Of a stretch of 64,000 nucleotides of DNA, positions 46,719 through 54,952 are shown piece after piece. The stretch spans positions 156,617 through 220,616 of the forward strand of contig CAWFMY010000007.1 of NCBI GenBank assembly GCA_963816925.1, written 5' to 3'. Under the pieces are notes generated by a model, which worked only from the letters and a program-made list of their open reading frames with translations, was not told the origin of the DNA and searched no databases. The translations under genes and the position numbers were made by a program. Position 1 is the stretch's first letter. Each line of letters begins with the position of its first letter. Source of the stretch: CAIWHR01 sp963816925. Its GTDB lineage: Bacteria; Pseudomonadota; Gammaproteobacteria; Burkholderiales; Casimicrobiaceae.

Positions 46719-47119
46719 ATGGTCATCGAGCGCTCCACCCGGCAACGCAACGCGATCAGGGAGGTGATTGAATCCGCCGATCGCCCATTGTCTCCCCAGG
46801 AAATACTCGAGGCGGCCCGCGTCACCATCGCCGGCCTTGGACTTGCAACGGTCTATCGCAATGTCAAGCTGCTGCTCGCCGATGGCGTGCTCGCGGCAGT
46901 CACAGTTCGCGGGTGACAGCCCGCGCTACGAAGCCGCGCCAATCTGGCCATCACCACCACTTTCAGTGCATGACTTGTCGTCGCGTGTTCGACATGGAGG
47001 GATGCCCCGGGGACCTGCGGCGTCTCGCCCCTCGGGGGTTTCGGGTCGAACATCACGAAGTTACGCTTTACGGGCGCTGCGCCGATTGCGGGCCGCGCCA
47101 GGCGCGCACGGCTCGATGA
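46719..47119 (+). CDS. Fur/Zur-family metal-responsive repressor (two frameshifts)
   Basis: This is a protein of about 133 residues. The winged-helix part is clean: STRQRNAIREVIESADRPLS, then LGLATVYRNVKLLLADGVLA. Breaks near 46910 and 46952 then change the frame twice. Repaired, the rest reads GDSPRYEAA, SGHHHHFQCMTCRRVFDMEG and YGRCADCG. HHHHFQC is the regulatory metal site region of Fur/Zur proteins, and the two C-x2-C pairs form the structural zinc site. Context (ZIP transporter, DUF3299, ABC pair) favours Zur, sensing zinc, over iron-sensing Fur. Its TGA overlaps the ABC ATPase ATG. Confidence 0.85.
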
Positions 47120-47772
47120 TTCACGTCGAACGACTCCGGTTCGCCTACGCGGGCGGCGAAGAAGTGCTCCGACTCGATGCCTTCGCGCTCCCATCGGCGA
47201 GCAACGTTCTCGTCGTCGGTCCCTCGGGATGTGGGAAGACCACACTGCTGCACCTCATTGCGGGACTCTTGCTGCCGGTCGCGGGGCGGGTCGTCGTTGC
47301 TGGACAGGATCTGGCCGCTCTCACGCCGGCCGCCCGCGACCGCTTTCGCGGGCGCCACATCGGCATCGTCCTGCAGCAGTTCCACCTGCTGCCGACCCTC
47401 ACGACCCTGCAGAACCTGCTGGTCGCCCAAAGCATCGCAGGACTGAAGGTGGACCGCGCGGCGGCGCTGACCTCCTTGTCGGCGCTGGGCGTCGACGACC
47501 GGGTGAACGCCTACCCGCATCAGTTGTCAGTGGGGCAACAGCAGCGCGTGGCCATCGCCCGCGCACTCGTCAACCGGCCCAAGCTGGTGCTGGCCGACGA
47601 ACCGACATCGAATCTCGACGATGAGGCATGCGACGCAGTTGCGGAACTCTTGCTCGAGGCGACACGACGACAGGGCGCTTCGCTGTTGATCGTCACTCAC
47701 GACAATCGTCTGAAAGCGCGGATCTCGAGCCAGTTGGCGCTTCCGCGACGGCGCGCGGAGGCGCTGGCATGA
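47116..47772 (+). CDS. ABC transporter ATP-binding protein, LolD/MacB type
   Basis: This 218-residue ATPase shows Walker A GPSGCGKTTLLHLIAG, Q-loop IVLQQFHLLPTLTTLQN, signature LSVGQQQRVAIARAL, Walker B VLADEPTSNLD and H-loop LIVTHDNRLK. The LLPTLT after the Q-loop marks the group that works with FtsX-like permeases and performs mechanotransmission instead of ordinary transport. It is coupled by four-base overlaps with the regulator upstream and the permease downstream. Gene order and types match the zinc-starvation operon PA4063-PA4066 of Pseudomonas aeruginosa, as I recall it. Confidence 0.88.
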   Translation: MIHVERLRFAYAGGEEVLRLDAFALPSASNVLVVGPSGCGKTTLLHLIAGLLLPVAGRVVVAGQDLAALTPAARDRFRGRHIGIVLQQFHLLPTLTTLQNLLVAQSIAGLKVDRAAALTSLSALGVDDRVNAYPHQLSVGQQQRVAIARALVNRPKLVLADEPTSNLDDEACDAVAELLLEATRRQGASLLIVTHDNRLKARISSQLALPRRRAEALA

Positions 47773-48971
47773 GCGTCGTTGCGCTCGCCTGGAGCTATCT
47801 GCGTTCGCGCCCGCTCGGCACGCTGCTCAACGTCCTGCTGCTCGCGCTCGGCGTCGGCACGATCGGCTTCGTCGTGATCGTCAATCAGCAGATAGGAGAC
47901 AGCCTGAACCGCGATGCCCGCGGCATCGATCTGGTCGTCGGGGCCAAAGGAAGCCCCATGCAACTGATTCTTGCCGGCGTATTTCAGCTCGATGCTCCGA
48001 CGGGCAACATTCCGCTCACCGCGGCAAAGGACCTGGCGAAGGATCCGCTCGTCCGACACGTCATCCCGATCTCGCTCGGTGACAGCTTTCGTGGTTTTCG
48101 GATCGTCGGGACCGCCCCGGATTACGTCGATCTCTACGACGGCAAGCTCGCCGCGGGACGACTCTGGACCGACAAGATGGAAGCAGTGCTCGGCGCAACG
48201 GTTGCCGCGCACACCGGACTCGGCGTCGGTGCCCGCTTCGTCGGTTCGCACGGGCTCGCCGAGGGCGGACCGGTGCATGGAGACTCGGTCTACACCGTCG
48301 TCGGGGTACTGCGACCAACGGGGACCGTGCTCGACCGCCTGGTGCTCGTCAATTCGGAGAGCGTCTGGTTCGTGCACGAAGGGCCCCTGATCGATCCCGA
48401 TGAGCGGAAGGTCGTCACGGCCGAACGCCAGATCACCATGCTGCTCGTGAAGTACGCGACGCCGCTCGCCGCGGTTTCGTTGCCGCGGAAGATCAATACG
48501 CAAACGAACATGCAAGCGGCGTCGCCGGTCAACGAATCGGCACGACTGTTTCACATGATCGGCGTTGGTGCGGATGTCATCCGGGCGTTTGGGGGCGTCG
48601 TGCTCGTCACGGCGGCGCTGTCGCTTTTCATCGCGCTGTATCACGCCCTCAACGAGCGCGCCTACGATATCGCAGTCCTCCGCACCCTCGGTTCGCGGCC
48701 GGCGGCCATTGCGCTGATGCTCCTGATGGAAGCGCTGATGCTCGCGATCCTGGGCGGCGCGCTTGGCCTGCTTCTGGCGCATGCGCTTGCTGCGGCATTG
48801 GCCTGGTGGATGACCGAGCAGCAAAGCCTGCGCATCGATGCGTGGGCATTTTCGGCGAGCGAGCTGTGGCTGCTGGTGCCGGCACTGCTGGCGGCGCTGC
48901 TGGCGGCGTTGCTGCCCAGTTGGCGCGCCGCTCATGCCAACATTTCGGCGACGCTGGCGCGCCGCGGCTGA
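47769..48971 (+). CDS. FtsX-like ABC permease
   Basis: This 400-residue inner-membrane protein has one N-terminal helix (LLNVLLLALGVGTIGFVVIV), a large periplasmic domain (about 40-270), then three C-terminal helices. The motif ALNERAYDIAVLRTLGSRPA before the last helices is the coupling region typical of LolC/MacB-type permeases. It pairs with the preceding ATPase. The probable function is to move or act on a periplasmic or outer-membrane component under zinc limitation; the substrate is unknown. Confidence 0.88.
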   Translation: MSVVALAWSYLRSRPLGTLLNVLLLALGVGTIGFVVIVNQQIGDSLNRDARGIDLVVGAKGSPMQLILAGVFQLDAPTGNIPLTAAKDLAKDPLVRHVIPISLGDSFRGFRIVGTAPDYVDLYDGKLAAGRLWTDKMEAVLGATVAAHTGLGVGARFVGSHGLAEGGPVHGDSVYTVVGVLRPTGTVLDRLVLVNSESVWFVHEGPLIDPDERKVVTAERQITMLLVKYATPLAAVSLPRKINTQTNMQAASPVNESARLFHMIGVGADVIRAFGGVVLVTAALSLFIALYHALNERAYDIAVLRTLGSRPAAIALMLLMEALMLAILGGALGLLLAHALAAALAWWMTEQQSLRIDAWAFSASELWLLVPALLAALLAALLPSWRAAHANISATLARRG

Positions 48972-48993
48972 CGTTGAATTGCTGGAGGTCTCC

Positions 48994-49293
48994 ATGAAAT
49001 CCTCTGTCCTGGCTCTTCTCTTCGCGATGCTCGTTCCCGCCGTGGTGCTTGCGGCCGATACCAAATCCGCGTCGACCGCCGCGAAACCCGCGAGTTCCAA
49101 AGTTGATCCCGCACTCGAAGCCGAACACACGAAGGAAGATGTCAAGCGGCATCGGACGATGGCCGCCGCGCACGAGGCGGCCGCGAAATGCCAGGAATCC
49201 GGACGAGATGAAGCGGTGTGCAATGCGGAACTCGCGAAGGCTTGCCAAGGGATCGCCTACGGCAAGTACTGCGGGATGAAGCACCCGGAATGA
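48994..49293 (+). CDS. Small periplasmic protein of the zinc operon
   Basis: This is a 99-residue protein. A signal peptide (LALLFAMLVPAVVLAAD) is followed by a Lys/Ala-rich helical part and three Cys (AAKCQESGRDEAVCNAELAKAC) plus a fourth in KYCGMKHPE. The mature protein is probably a small helical disulfide-bonded or metal-binding protein. GGAGG at 48984-48988 supports the start. It takes the place of the small exported protein (PA4063) in the similar Pseudomonas operon; sequence homology could not be tested. Confidence 0.65.
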   Translation: MKSSVLALLFAMLVPAVVLAADTKSASTAAKPASSKVDPALEAEHTKEDVKRHRTMAAAHEAAAKCQESGRDEAVCNAELAKACQGIAYGKYCGMKHPE

Positions 49294-49397
49294 AAACGCA
49301 GCGGCGATTGAGTCGGCGCCATCGCCAGAGAATAATCCACCCCACGGCGCGCCCTAAACGCGATAGGTCCATGCAATCCGGAAAGAGAGGCCCCCTC

Positions 49398-49904
49398 ATG
49401 CGATTCACGTCTGCAACGCTCTTTGCCGGCGCGCTGCTGGCAATGGCACCGTCCGTTGGTGCATTCGATACCAACATCCCCGCCACCGGACTTCCGAGCG
49501 CCTCGCTCTACAGCGCAACGGTCTTGCCGGAGTTGGCGGGTGTGGTGTCTTGGAAAACACTCGCCGAGGTCGAGCCGGTCAAGCATGACGGCAGGATGGT
49601 GCCGCAGTTCAGCAGCAAGATTCTCGGGCTCTCGGGCACGAAGGTTCGGGTGCAGGGCTTCATCCTTCCGATGGATCTCGGTGATGCGCAGAAACATTTC
49701 CTGATCTCCGCCGTACCCCCCCACTGCCCGTTCTGTCTGCCTGCAGGGCCCGACGCGGTCGTCGAAGTGTTCGCGCGCAAGCCGATCGGCTACTCGATGG
49801 AACCGATTCTCGTCAGCGGCAAGCTTGCCGTCCTGCCGGACGATCCGTCGGGACTCCTCTACCGGCTCACCGAGGCGGAGCCGATCAAGATTCAGTACAA
49901 ATAG
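49398..49904 (+). CDS. DUF3299 periplasmic protein
   Basis: This 168-residue protein has a signal peptide (TLFAGALLAMAPSVGAF), then VSWKTLAEVEPVKHDGRMVPQFSSKILGL, KVRVQGFILPMDLGDAQKHFLIS, and VPPHCPFCLPAGPDAVVEVF. The PPHCPFC motif and strand pattern are typical of DUF3299. Members occur next to LolD/FtsX-like ABC genes under Zur control. The Cys pair may bind metal or be redox-active and could be served by the island's TlpA protein. Function not established. Confidence 0.85.
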   Translation: MRFTSATLFAGALLAMAPSVGAFDTNIPATGLPSASLYSATVLPELAGVVSWKTLAEVEPVKHDGRMVPQFSSKILGLSGTKVRVQGFILPMDLGDAQKHFLISAVPPHCPFCLPAGPDAVVEVFARKPIGYSMEPILVSGKLAVLPDDPSGLLYRLTEAEPIKIQYK

Positions 49905-49998
49905 TCGTCCTGCCACGCCGGAGAGGCGGCACGATGCGCGCGTGGGTCACGCGGCGCATTCGGCGGTCACGGTGCATTTCGCCGCTTCCGGAGATTGG

Positions 49999-50757
49999 AT
50001 GGTCTTCGGCTGGATCCTTCTCGCCACTATCGCCGCAGGCGTTCTGAGCGTCCTTGCGGCAGCGTTGATCGCCTTTGCGCTCGGACGGCAGTTCCTTCCG
50101 TACCTGGTGAGCTACGCGGTGGGCGTGCTGCTCGGCGCAGCGTTCCTCGATCTGCTTCCCGAGGCCGCGACGACACTGCCGCTGCTCTCCCTGCGCACCG
50201 TACTCATCACGACGCTTGCGGGGATCCTCGCGTGTTTTGTACTCGAAAAGTTGACGCTTTGGCACCACGCCCACCCAGCGCTCGAAACAGGGAACGAACG
50301 TCCGACAATCAAGCCCGCGGGTCCCATGATCCTGATCGGCGGCGCGCTGCACAACTTCACGGATGGTGTTCTGCTTGCGGCTGCGTTCCTGATCGACGTC
50401 CATCTCGGTGTGGTAACGACGCTGGCGGTCGTCGCCCATGAAATTCCGCGCGAGATGGGGGATTTCGGCGTATTGCTCGAATCGGGATTCTCGCGGCGTC
50501 GAGCGCTGTTCTGGAACGTCATCTTCAGCATCGCCGCGATGGTGGGCGGCAGCGTCGGATTTTTGGGACTGTCGACCGCGCAGCCGGCCATTCCCTTCGT
50601 CATCGCACTTGCGGCGGGAAGCTTTATCTATATTGCCGTGGCTGATCTTGTGCCCGGCCTGCATGAACACATAGGTCCGCGCAGCGCGATGCTGCAATCC
50701 GGCGCCATTGCGCTCGGCGTGACCACCATTGCTGCAGCGGTGCGTTACCTGCACTAG
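49999..50757 (+). CDS. ZIP family divalent metal (zinc) transporter
   Basis: This 252-residue inner-membrane protein has eight hydrophobic segments. The binuclear metal site is visible in HNFTDGVLLAAAF (fourth segment) and HEIPREMGDFGVLLE (fifth), exactly the ZIP signatures. A His-containing loop (TLWHHAHPALE) lies between the third and fourth segments, as common in zinc importers. A GGAG six bases upstream supports ATG 49999. It is the last gene of the rightward arm, and it moves Zn2+ (possibly other divalent ions) into the cytosol. Confidence 0.92.
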   Translation: MVFGWILLATIAAGVLSVLAAALIAFALGRQFLPYLVSYAVGVLLGAAFLDLLPEAATTLPLLSLRTVLITTLAGILACFVLEKLTLWHHAHPALETGNERPTIKPAGPMILIGGALHNFTDGVLLAAAFLIDVHLGVVTTLAVVAHEIPREMGDFGVLLESGFSRRRALFWNVIFSIAAMVGGSVGFLGLSTAQPAIPFVIALAAGSFIYIAVADLVPGLHEHIGPRSAMLQSGAIALGVTTIAAAVRYLH

Positions 50758-50816
50758 CCGTCGACGGATTTTGATCGGTGCTTGATGCGAACGTGCGCAA
50801 CGCCAAATCCCTGACG

Positions 50817-52646
50817 TCAGGTAGCCCCGCCTGCTTGTGCTACTGCAAGCGTCTTCTTCGGGTTGATGAGCGTGCGCCGGCCGTCGGGCGTCTTGTCGGC
50901 GTTGTCGAGAATAAGCGCGATCACCTGCGTCGGCGTCAACTTCGGATTGACTGCGAAGATCTTCGCAGCCAGGTTCACCACCTGCGGCGAGGCCATCGAC
51001 GTGCCCGATTCGGCGAGCTTCTCCCCACCGGGGATCACGCTCTCGACCTGATAACCGTTGGCATCCACCTTGACCGTCGGACCGTAGCTCGTGAACGAGG
51101 CTTCATCGCCGGCCTTGTCGACCGCGCCGACTGTGAGCAAGTTGGGTAACACGATGCCGGCCGGAATGTCCTCGACGAACGTGGCGTCCTCGTTGCTGTT
51201 GCCCGCGGCGGTCACGAACAGGATGTCGGGCGCGCTCGCGAAGGCCTTGGTCAGCGCATCTTTCTGGATGTCGAAGTAGTCGCGCGCGATCGCCTTGCGC
51301 TCGTCGGGCGTCTTGCCGATGTGGCAAAGCTCGAGAGCGCTCTCAATGCCCTTGACGCTGCCGCCCCAGCTCATGTTGACCACACGCGCTCCCTGCTCCC
51401 TGAAGAAGTCGACGTAGGACTGCTGGTTCTTTGCGTCGCGCAGCGCGAGCTCGCGGGTGGGGCACGGATCAGGGATCAGGTGCCAGTCGAATTCGATTCG
51501 GCCAACAACCAGACGTGCATAGGGATTGCCGGCGACCGCGATACCGGCGACGTGGGTCCCATGCATCCAATTGCCGGCCAGGCCGATCTCCTCAACGAAC
51601 GCCTTGTACTCGTCCGGCTTGAGCGTCGACATATAGCGCTTGATCTCGCTCGCCTCGGGGCTGTCGATATTCGACGTGAGGTCGGAAAACCCCTTGAGAT
51701 ACGACTTGAGCTGCGGCACCTTGCTCCTCAGCGCGTCGGGGATCTGCTGCAGCTCGCCTTTCGCGGGCTCCGAGAAGCGGTCGAAGGCAATGACGGGCAC
51801 GTTGCCGTTCACCAGCGCGAGGTTATTGGGGAAAAGCTTGGTGTCAACGCCGCTATCCCACACCGCGATCTTCACGGGCGTATATTTTCCGCTGACCGGC
51901 AGCGTCACCGCCCGCGCGGCCCAAATGTCCGGCTTGTCGACTTGGTGCGCAGCAAGGTACGTGGTCCACGCATCGACCAACGCCGGTTTAAGCGGCAGGA
52001 TGTAGTCGTAGATGTACTTGATCCGCACCAACGACGGCGCAAGATCGGACGACAGCGAGCCGTTCTTGTCCACGGCGGGTTGCAGCACCTCGCGGACATT
52101 GCCGATCAGGCGGCCTTCGCCGAGCAGCTCGGCACCGGCCTTGATTTCTTTCCCCTCGTTGGCAATGACATCATAGGGCATGGGCGAGAGCTCGCCCTTG
52201 ATCGATTGCGCCACGGCAGCCCGGTACGCGGCCGAGGTCCGGTCCGGGTTCGCGCGTATTCCGGCAACGATCGCCCGAGTGGTGATCCCGGAGAGGAGCT
52301 TGTCGGCAGGCTTGTCCTCGAGCGCCCTGACCTGCGCAACGCGCGCCAGCGCCGCCCCGTAGTTCCCGTCGAGCATGTCGAGCTGAGCGAGCTCTCCCAG
52401 AAGCTGGCGCAACGTGGCCTTGTCTTCGATATCGTACTGCGCGAGTACGCTCTCCAGATCGCGCCGCACCGTCGCGGCGAACGGCTTGAACTTGGCGTCA
52501 TCGCGGACCATGTCCTCGATCTTGCCGTCGAGTTTGTAACTGAAGCGGGGGAGGTCCGCCGCCTTGTCAATGCGCTTCTTGCCCTGAGCGAAGGCGCCAC
52601 CGACGAGCAGGAGTCCGAGAAATAGCACGAGCAATCTGGCGAACAC
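50817..52646 (-). CDS. Exported subtilisin-like (S8) serine protease
   Basis: This is a protein of about 609 residues started at the GTG 52646, directly after AGGAGG and giving a clean signal peptide (ARLLVLFLGLLLVGGAFAQ). An ATG at 52721 would add 25 residues. A helical pro-region (about 30-230) precedes the S8 domain: Asp in VKIAVWDSGVDT, His in MHGTHVAGIAVAG, oxyanion Asn in LFVTAAGNSNEDA, Ser in ESGTSMASPQVVN. The domain has a long insertion between Asp and His. It is convergent with the ZIP gene and is the last gene before the right att repeat. Substrate unknown; its link to zinc uptake is not evident. Confidence 0.85.
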   Translation of the reverse strand: MFARLLVLFLGLLLVGGAFAQGKKRIDKAADLPRFSYKLDGKIEDMVRDDAKFKPFAATVRRDLESVLAQYDIEDKATLRQLLGELAQLDMLDGNYGAALARVAQVRALEDKPADKLLSGITTRAIVAGIRANPDRTSAAYRAAVAQSIKGELSPMPYDVIANEGKEIKAGAELLGEGRLIGNVREVLQPAVDKNGSLSSDLAPSLVRIKYIYDYILPLKPALVDAWTTYLAAHQVDKPDIWAARAVTLPVSGKYTPVKIAVWDSGVDTKLFPNNLALVNGNVPVIAFDRFSEPAKGELQQIPDALRSKVPQLKSYLKGFSDLTSNIDSPEASEIKRYMSTLKPDEYKAFVEEIGLAGNWMHGTHVAGIAVAGNPYARLVVGRIEFDWHLIPDPCPTRELALRDAKNQQSYVDFFREQGARVVNMSWGGSVKGIESALELCHIGKTPDERKAIARDYFDIQKDALTKAFASAPDILFVTAAGNSNEDATFVEDIPAGIVLPNLLTVGAVDKAGDEASFTSYGPTVKVDANGYQVESVIPGGEKLAESGTSMASPQVVNLAAKIFAVNPKLTPTQVIALILDNADKTPDGRRTLINPKKTLAVAQAGGAT

Positions 52647-52923
52647 GAATCCTCCTGCGGAGTTAACTGGGCGCGGCCCTTGTGGCGATCGGCGGATGAC
52701 CACCATTTTATGGTCGGACACTTAAGGCAATCTTAAGGCGTCGCGCCTGCCCGGGGCGAATGGACTCTTGCGAACTAACAAGGCACCAAAAATGCAGAAC
52801 GAAGTTGAACTGTGACCCACCTACATTTGGTGTGCCATAACTGTGCCTTGGATACACTGGTTTCGATATTGGCAAGCGTTGCAAGTTGTTGATTTACTAG
52901 TTGCTGTACCAGAACAAACCCGC

Positions 52924-52969
52924 CTCATAACCCGAAGGTCGAAGGTTCAAATCCTTCCCCCGCAACCAA
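52924..52969 (+). repeat. Right attachment repeat (displaced tRNA-fMet 3' end)
   Basis: This is an exact 46-base copy of 40492-40537, in direct orientation, starting inside the anticodon loop and including CCA. No tRNA 5' half precedes it, so it is not a functional tRNA. It is probably the original 3' end displaced by integration of the 12.4-kb island. Confidence 0.9.
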
Positions 52970-52977
52970 CAAATCAA

Positions 52978-53009
52978 CGGCCCGCAGCGATGCAGGCCGT
53001 TTTTCTTTC
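52978..53009 (+). terminator. Terminator after the displaced tRNA end
   Basis: CGGCC (52978-52982) pairs with GGCCG (52995-52999), with additional pairing of GCA and TGC inside, followed by TTTTTCTTTCT. It is probably the ancestral terminator of the tRNA gene, moved here with the displaced 3' end. Confidence 0.8.
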
Positions 53010-53238
53010 TGATCCGCAACCAACTTCGTCACTATTGCGATGTTGGGTCAGTCTGCTGATTTCGTGCGGCAATCACCATGACGTACCCGCATGGGAGCCC
53101 GGCGAATCGGATCATTCAAGATCAAGCGTCGAGTGTTGCGAGAAGCTTTGGTATTTTGTTTCCGCCGATCGCGACGACCGAGTTCGCAGGAGCGGACCTT
53201 CGGGTATTACTGCCATTGCGCTCAATACCTTTGCGATG

Positions 53239-53778
53239 ATGTTAGAGCAACCCCGCATCCGAATCGCCACCTCCGCCGACGCGGAGCAACTGGCAGCGCT
53301 CGCCGAGCGGACGTTCCGCGATACCTTCGCCGATGACAACTCGACCGACGACATGGATGCGTATGTGCGTGACTCGTTCTCGCTTGATCGCGTTCGGTAC
53401 GAGTTGGCCGACGACGCGAATACGTTTTTACTCGCGTTCGTGGAGGGCAAGGAACAACCGGGCGGCTACGCCAAGCTCCGCACAGGGATGGCCGACCCGA
53501 GCGTCTCCGGACGCGACCCCATCGAACTTCAACGGCTCTACGTCGACCGAAGTGCCATTGGGCGCGGGGTGGGGGCCGCTCTCATGCGGGCGAGCCTCGA
53601 CGCGGCCCGACTGTCGGGTCATCGAACGCTTTGGCTCGGTGTGTGGGAACGCAACATGCGAGCGATCTCGTTCTATGAACAGTGGCAATTCGCGACGGTC
53701 GGAGAACACAAGTTCAGGCTAGGGTCGGACAATCAAACGGACTTGATTATGGCGCGACCCGTGCCGGGGGCCGCATAA
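53239..53778 (+). CDS. GNAT family N-acetyltransferase
   Basis: This 179-residue protein has RIATSADAEQLAALAERTFRD at the start and the acetyl-CoA motif IELQRLYVDRSAIGRGVGAALM. It ends with LWLGVWERNMRAISFYEQWQFATVGEHKF, resembling the family of small-molecule acetyltransferases (PaiA-like). ATG 53236 or 53239 are equally possible; no Shine-Dalgarno is evident. It is the first gene right of the island. Confidence 0.8.
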   Translation: MLEQPRIRIATSADAEQLAALAERTFRDTFADDNSTDDMDAYVRDSFSLDRVRYELADDANTFLLAFVEGKEQPGGYAKLRTGMADPSVSGRDPIELQRLYVDRSAIGRGVGAALMRASLDAARLSGHRTLWLGVWERNMRAISFYEQWQFATVGEHKFRLGSDNQTDLIMARPVPGAA

Positions 53779-53967
53779 CGGCAACGGGGGGCGAATTCAG
53801 TTCCGCAGGGGAGGAGCGGCGGCCCCTGGACGATTTTTGCGAAATGTTCGCGACCGGCGAACTGCGACCGTCGCTTGGCTCAACGCGATCCCACCAATGG
53901 CGGACAAACCGCAAACGGCATCGCCGACATCCATGCGGCCGGCAAGTCCTCGCTCAGTGGGTTTGCG

Positions 53968-54849
53968 TCACCACTTCATCTCACCCTTGTTGACCTTGGC
54001 GCCGATTTCGAGCGCCACCATCAGGCCCGCCGTGGGATAGGCCGACTTCATCGCCTCGATCAGCGCGGCCGAGTTCGGCGCCTTCGCCAGTTCTGTTTCG
54101 AAGCGGGTCAGGTAGGACTGCGTATAGACAAGCTGCGAAGCGTCCTGCTTCTGTCCGGGCAGCATGTGGCCAGGAACGACGGTCGCCGGCTGCAGCGCTG
54201 CCAGCGCGCCCAGTTTCCTGCTCCAGTCGGCCCGCTCCTGCGCGGTCTGGGTGTCAGCCGTCCAGACATGCAGACCGCCGAAAACATTGACCCCACCCAC
54301 AATGGCCTTCAAAGAAGGAATCCATACGTAGCTGCGGTGTGGGAGCGAATCATCCAGACCCCTGACTTCGAGCATCTGGCCTTCCAGCATGATCGTGTTC
54401 CCGGTCATGACTTCGGGTACCGGAACGTCTGTCGGCGCATTGGCGCCCAGCCGCGGCCCCCACACCTGCAGCTTCGTGGGTAGCGTCGCCTGAATCTTCT
54501 TCACGGTGGGCGCACTCGCGATCAGCATCGCTTGGGGAAACAGCTTCTTCAGTACCCCCGCGCCGAAGTAGAAGTCCGGGTCGGCCTGGCTGATGTAGAT
54601 GGTCTTCAGGGTCTTGCGGCTGTCGAGAACCATTGCGGCAATCCGGTGCGCATCTGCCTGAGTGAACCCGGTATCGATGAGCACTGCGTCCGTCTCGCCG
54701 GATACCAGGACGGCGTTAACGTGGAAGCTGCCGGCGTCGGCGTTGTAGACCTGAAGGGAGAGCGCCGTGGGAGCCGCCTGGGCGGCGGCCCCGTTGGCGA
54801 CGACGCCGAGGGTCACGCTGGCAAACAGCGGAAGGAAAGGCTTGATCAT
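53968..54849 (-). CDS. Exported metallo-beta-lactamase-fold protein with partly lost metal site
   Basis: This 293-residue protein has a signal peptide (FLPLFASVTLGVVANGAAAQ) and MBL blocks VNAVLVSGETDAVLIDTGFTQ, YISQADPDFYFGAG, GGVNVFGGLHVWTA and ATVVPGHMLPG. In the usual HxHxDH place it reads QADPDF: the Asp remains but the clustered His do not, while the late PGHM His is kept. Hydrolase activity is therefore uncertain. The ATG 54849 replaces the longer start at 54882, which lacks a signal-like beginning. It is divergent from a LysR gene, which probably controls it. Confidence 0.75.
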   Translation of the reverse strand: MIKPFLPLFASVTLGVVANGAAAQAAPTALSLQVYNADAGSFHVNAVLVSGETDAVLIDTGFTQADAHRIAAMVLDSRKTLKTIYISQADPDFYFGAGVLKKLFPQAMLIASAPTVKKIQATLPTKLQVWGPRLGANAPTDVPVPEVMTGNTIMLEGQMLEVRGLDDSLPHRSYVWIPSLKAIVGGVNVFGGLHVWTADTQTAQERADWSRKLGALAALQPATVVPGHMLPGQKQDASQLVYTQSYLTRFETELAKAPNSAALIEAMKSAYPTAGLMVALEIGAKVNKGEMKW

Positions 54850-54895
54850 GGAATCGCTCTCGTGGTTGGGGGATGGCGTCACTCTATTTGATGCT

Positions 54896-54938
54896 AAACA
54901 GTAGATAAACAGTAGAATGATCGATACTTTGTCTACTG
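54896..54938. promoter_or_regulatory. Probable LysR-type operator with repeated CAGTAGA
   Basis: In the 103 bases between the divergent genes, AAACAGTAGA occurs at 54896-54905 and again at 54907-54916, an 11-base period equal to one helical turn. Its inverted core TCTACTG lies at 54932-54938. The AT-rich island and repeat geometry fit a site bound by the adjoining LysR regulator for control of both genes. Confidence 0.6.
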
Positions 54939-54952
54939 AATCGATCTAATCC

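Larger units (their letters stand above)
52647..53238. other. Right junction of the island and adjoining non-coding DNA
   Basis: About 590 bases without a supported gene. From 52740 to 52920 GC falls clearly below that of the surroundings. GAACTGTGAC at 52807 and TGTGCC words at 52831 and 52841 recall the left junction. The tRNA-fMet 3' fragment is at 52924-52969 with its own terminator. The open frame that reads through this stretch translates the tRNA fragment and is not a gene. 53010-53238 holds the upstream region of the GNAT gene, with no clear promoter. Confidence 0.5.

Noticed and set aside
52924..52969. A second functional initiator tRNA gene
   Set aside because: Only the part from the anticodon loop to CCA is present; acceptor 5' strand and D-arm are missing.
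52843..53238. N-terminal extension of the GNAT frame through the tRNA fragment
   Set aside because: It translates the displaced tRNA 3' end and its terminator, and the conserved GNAT start is at 53239.
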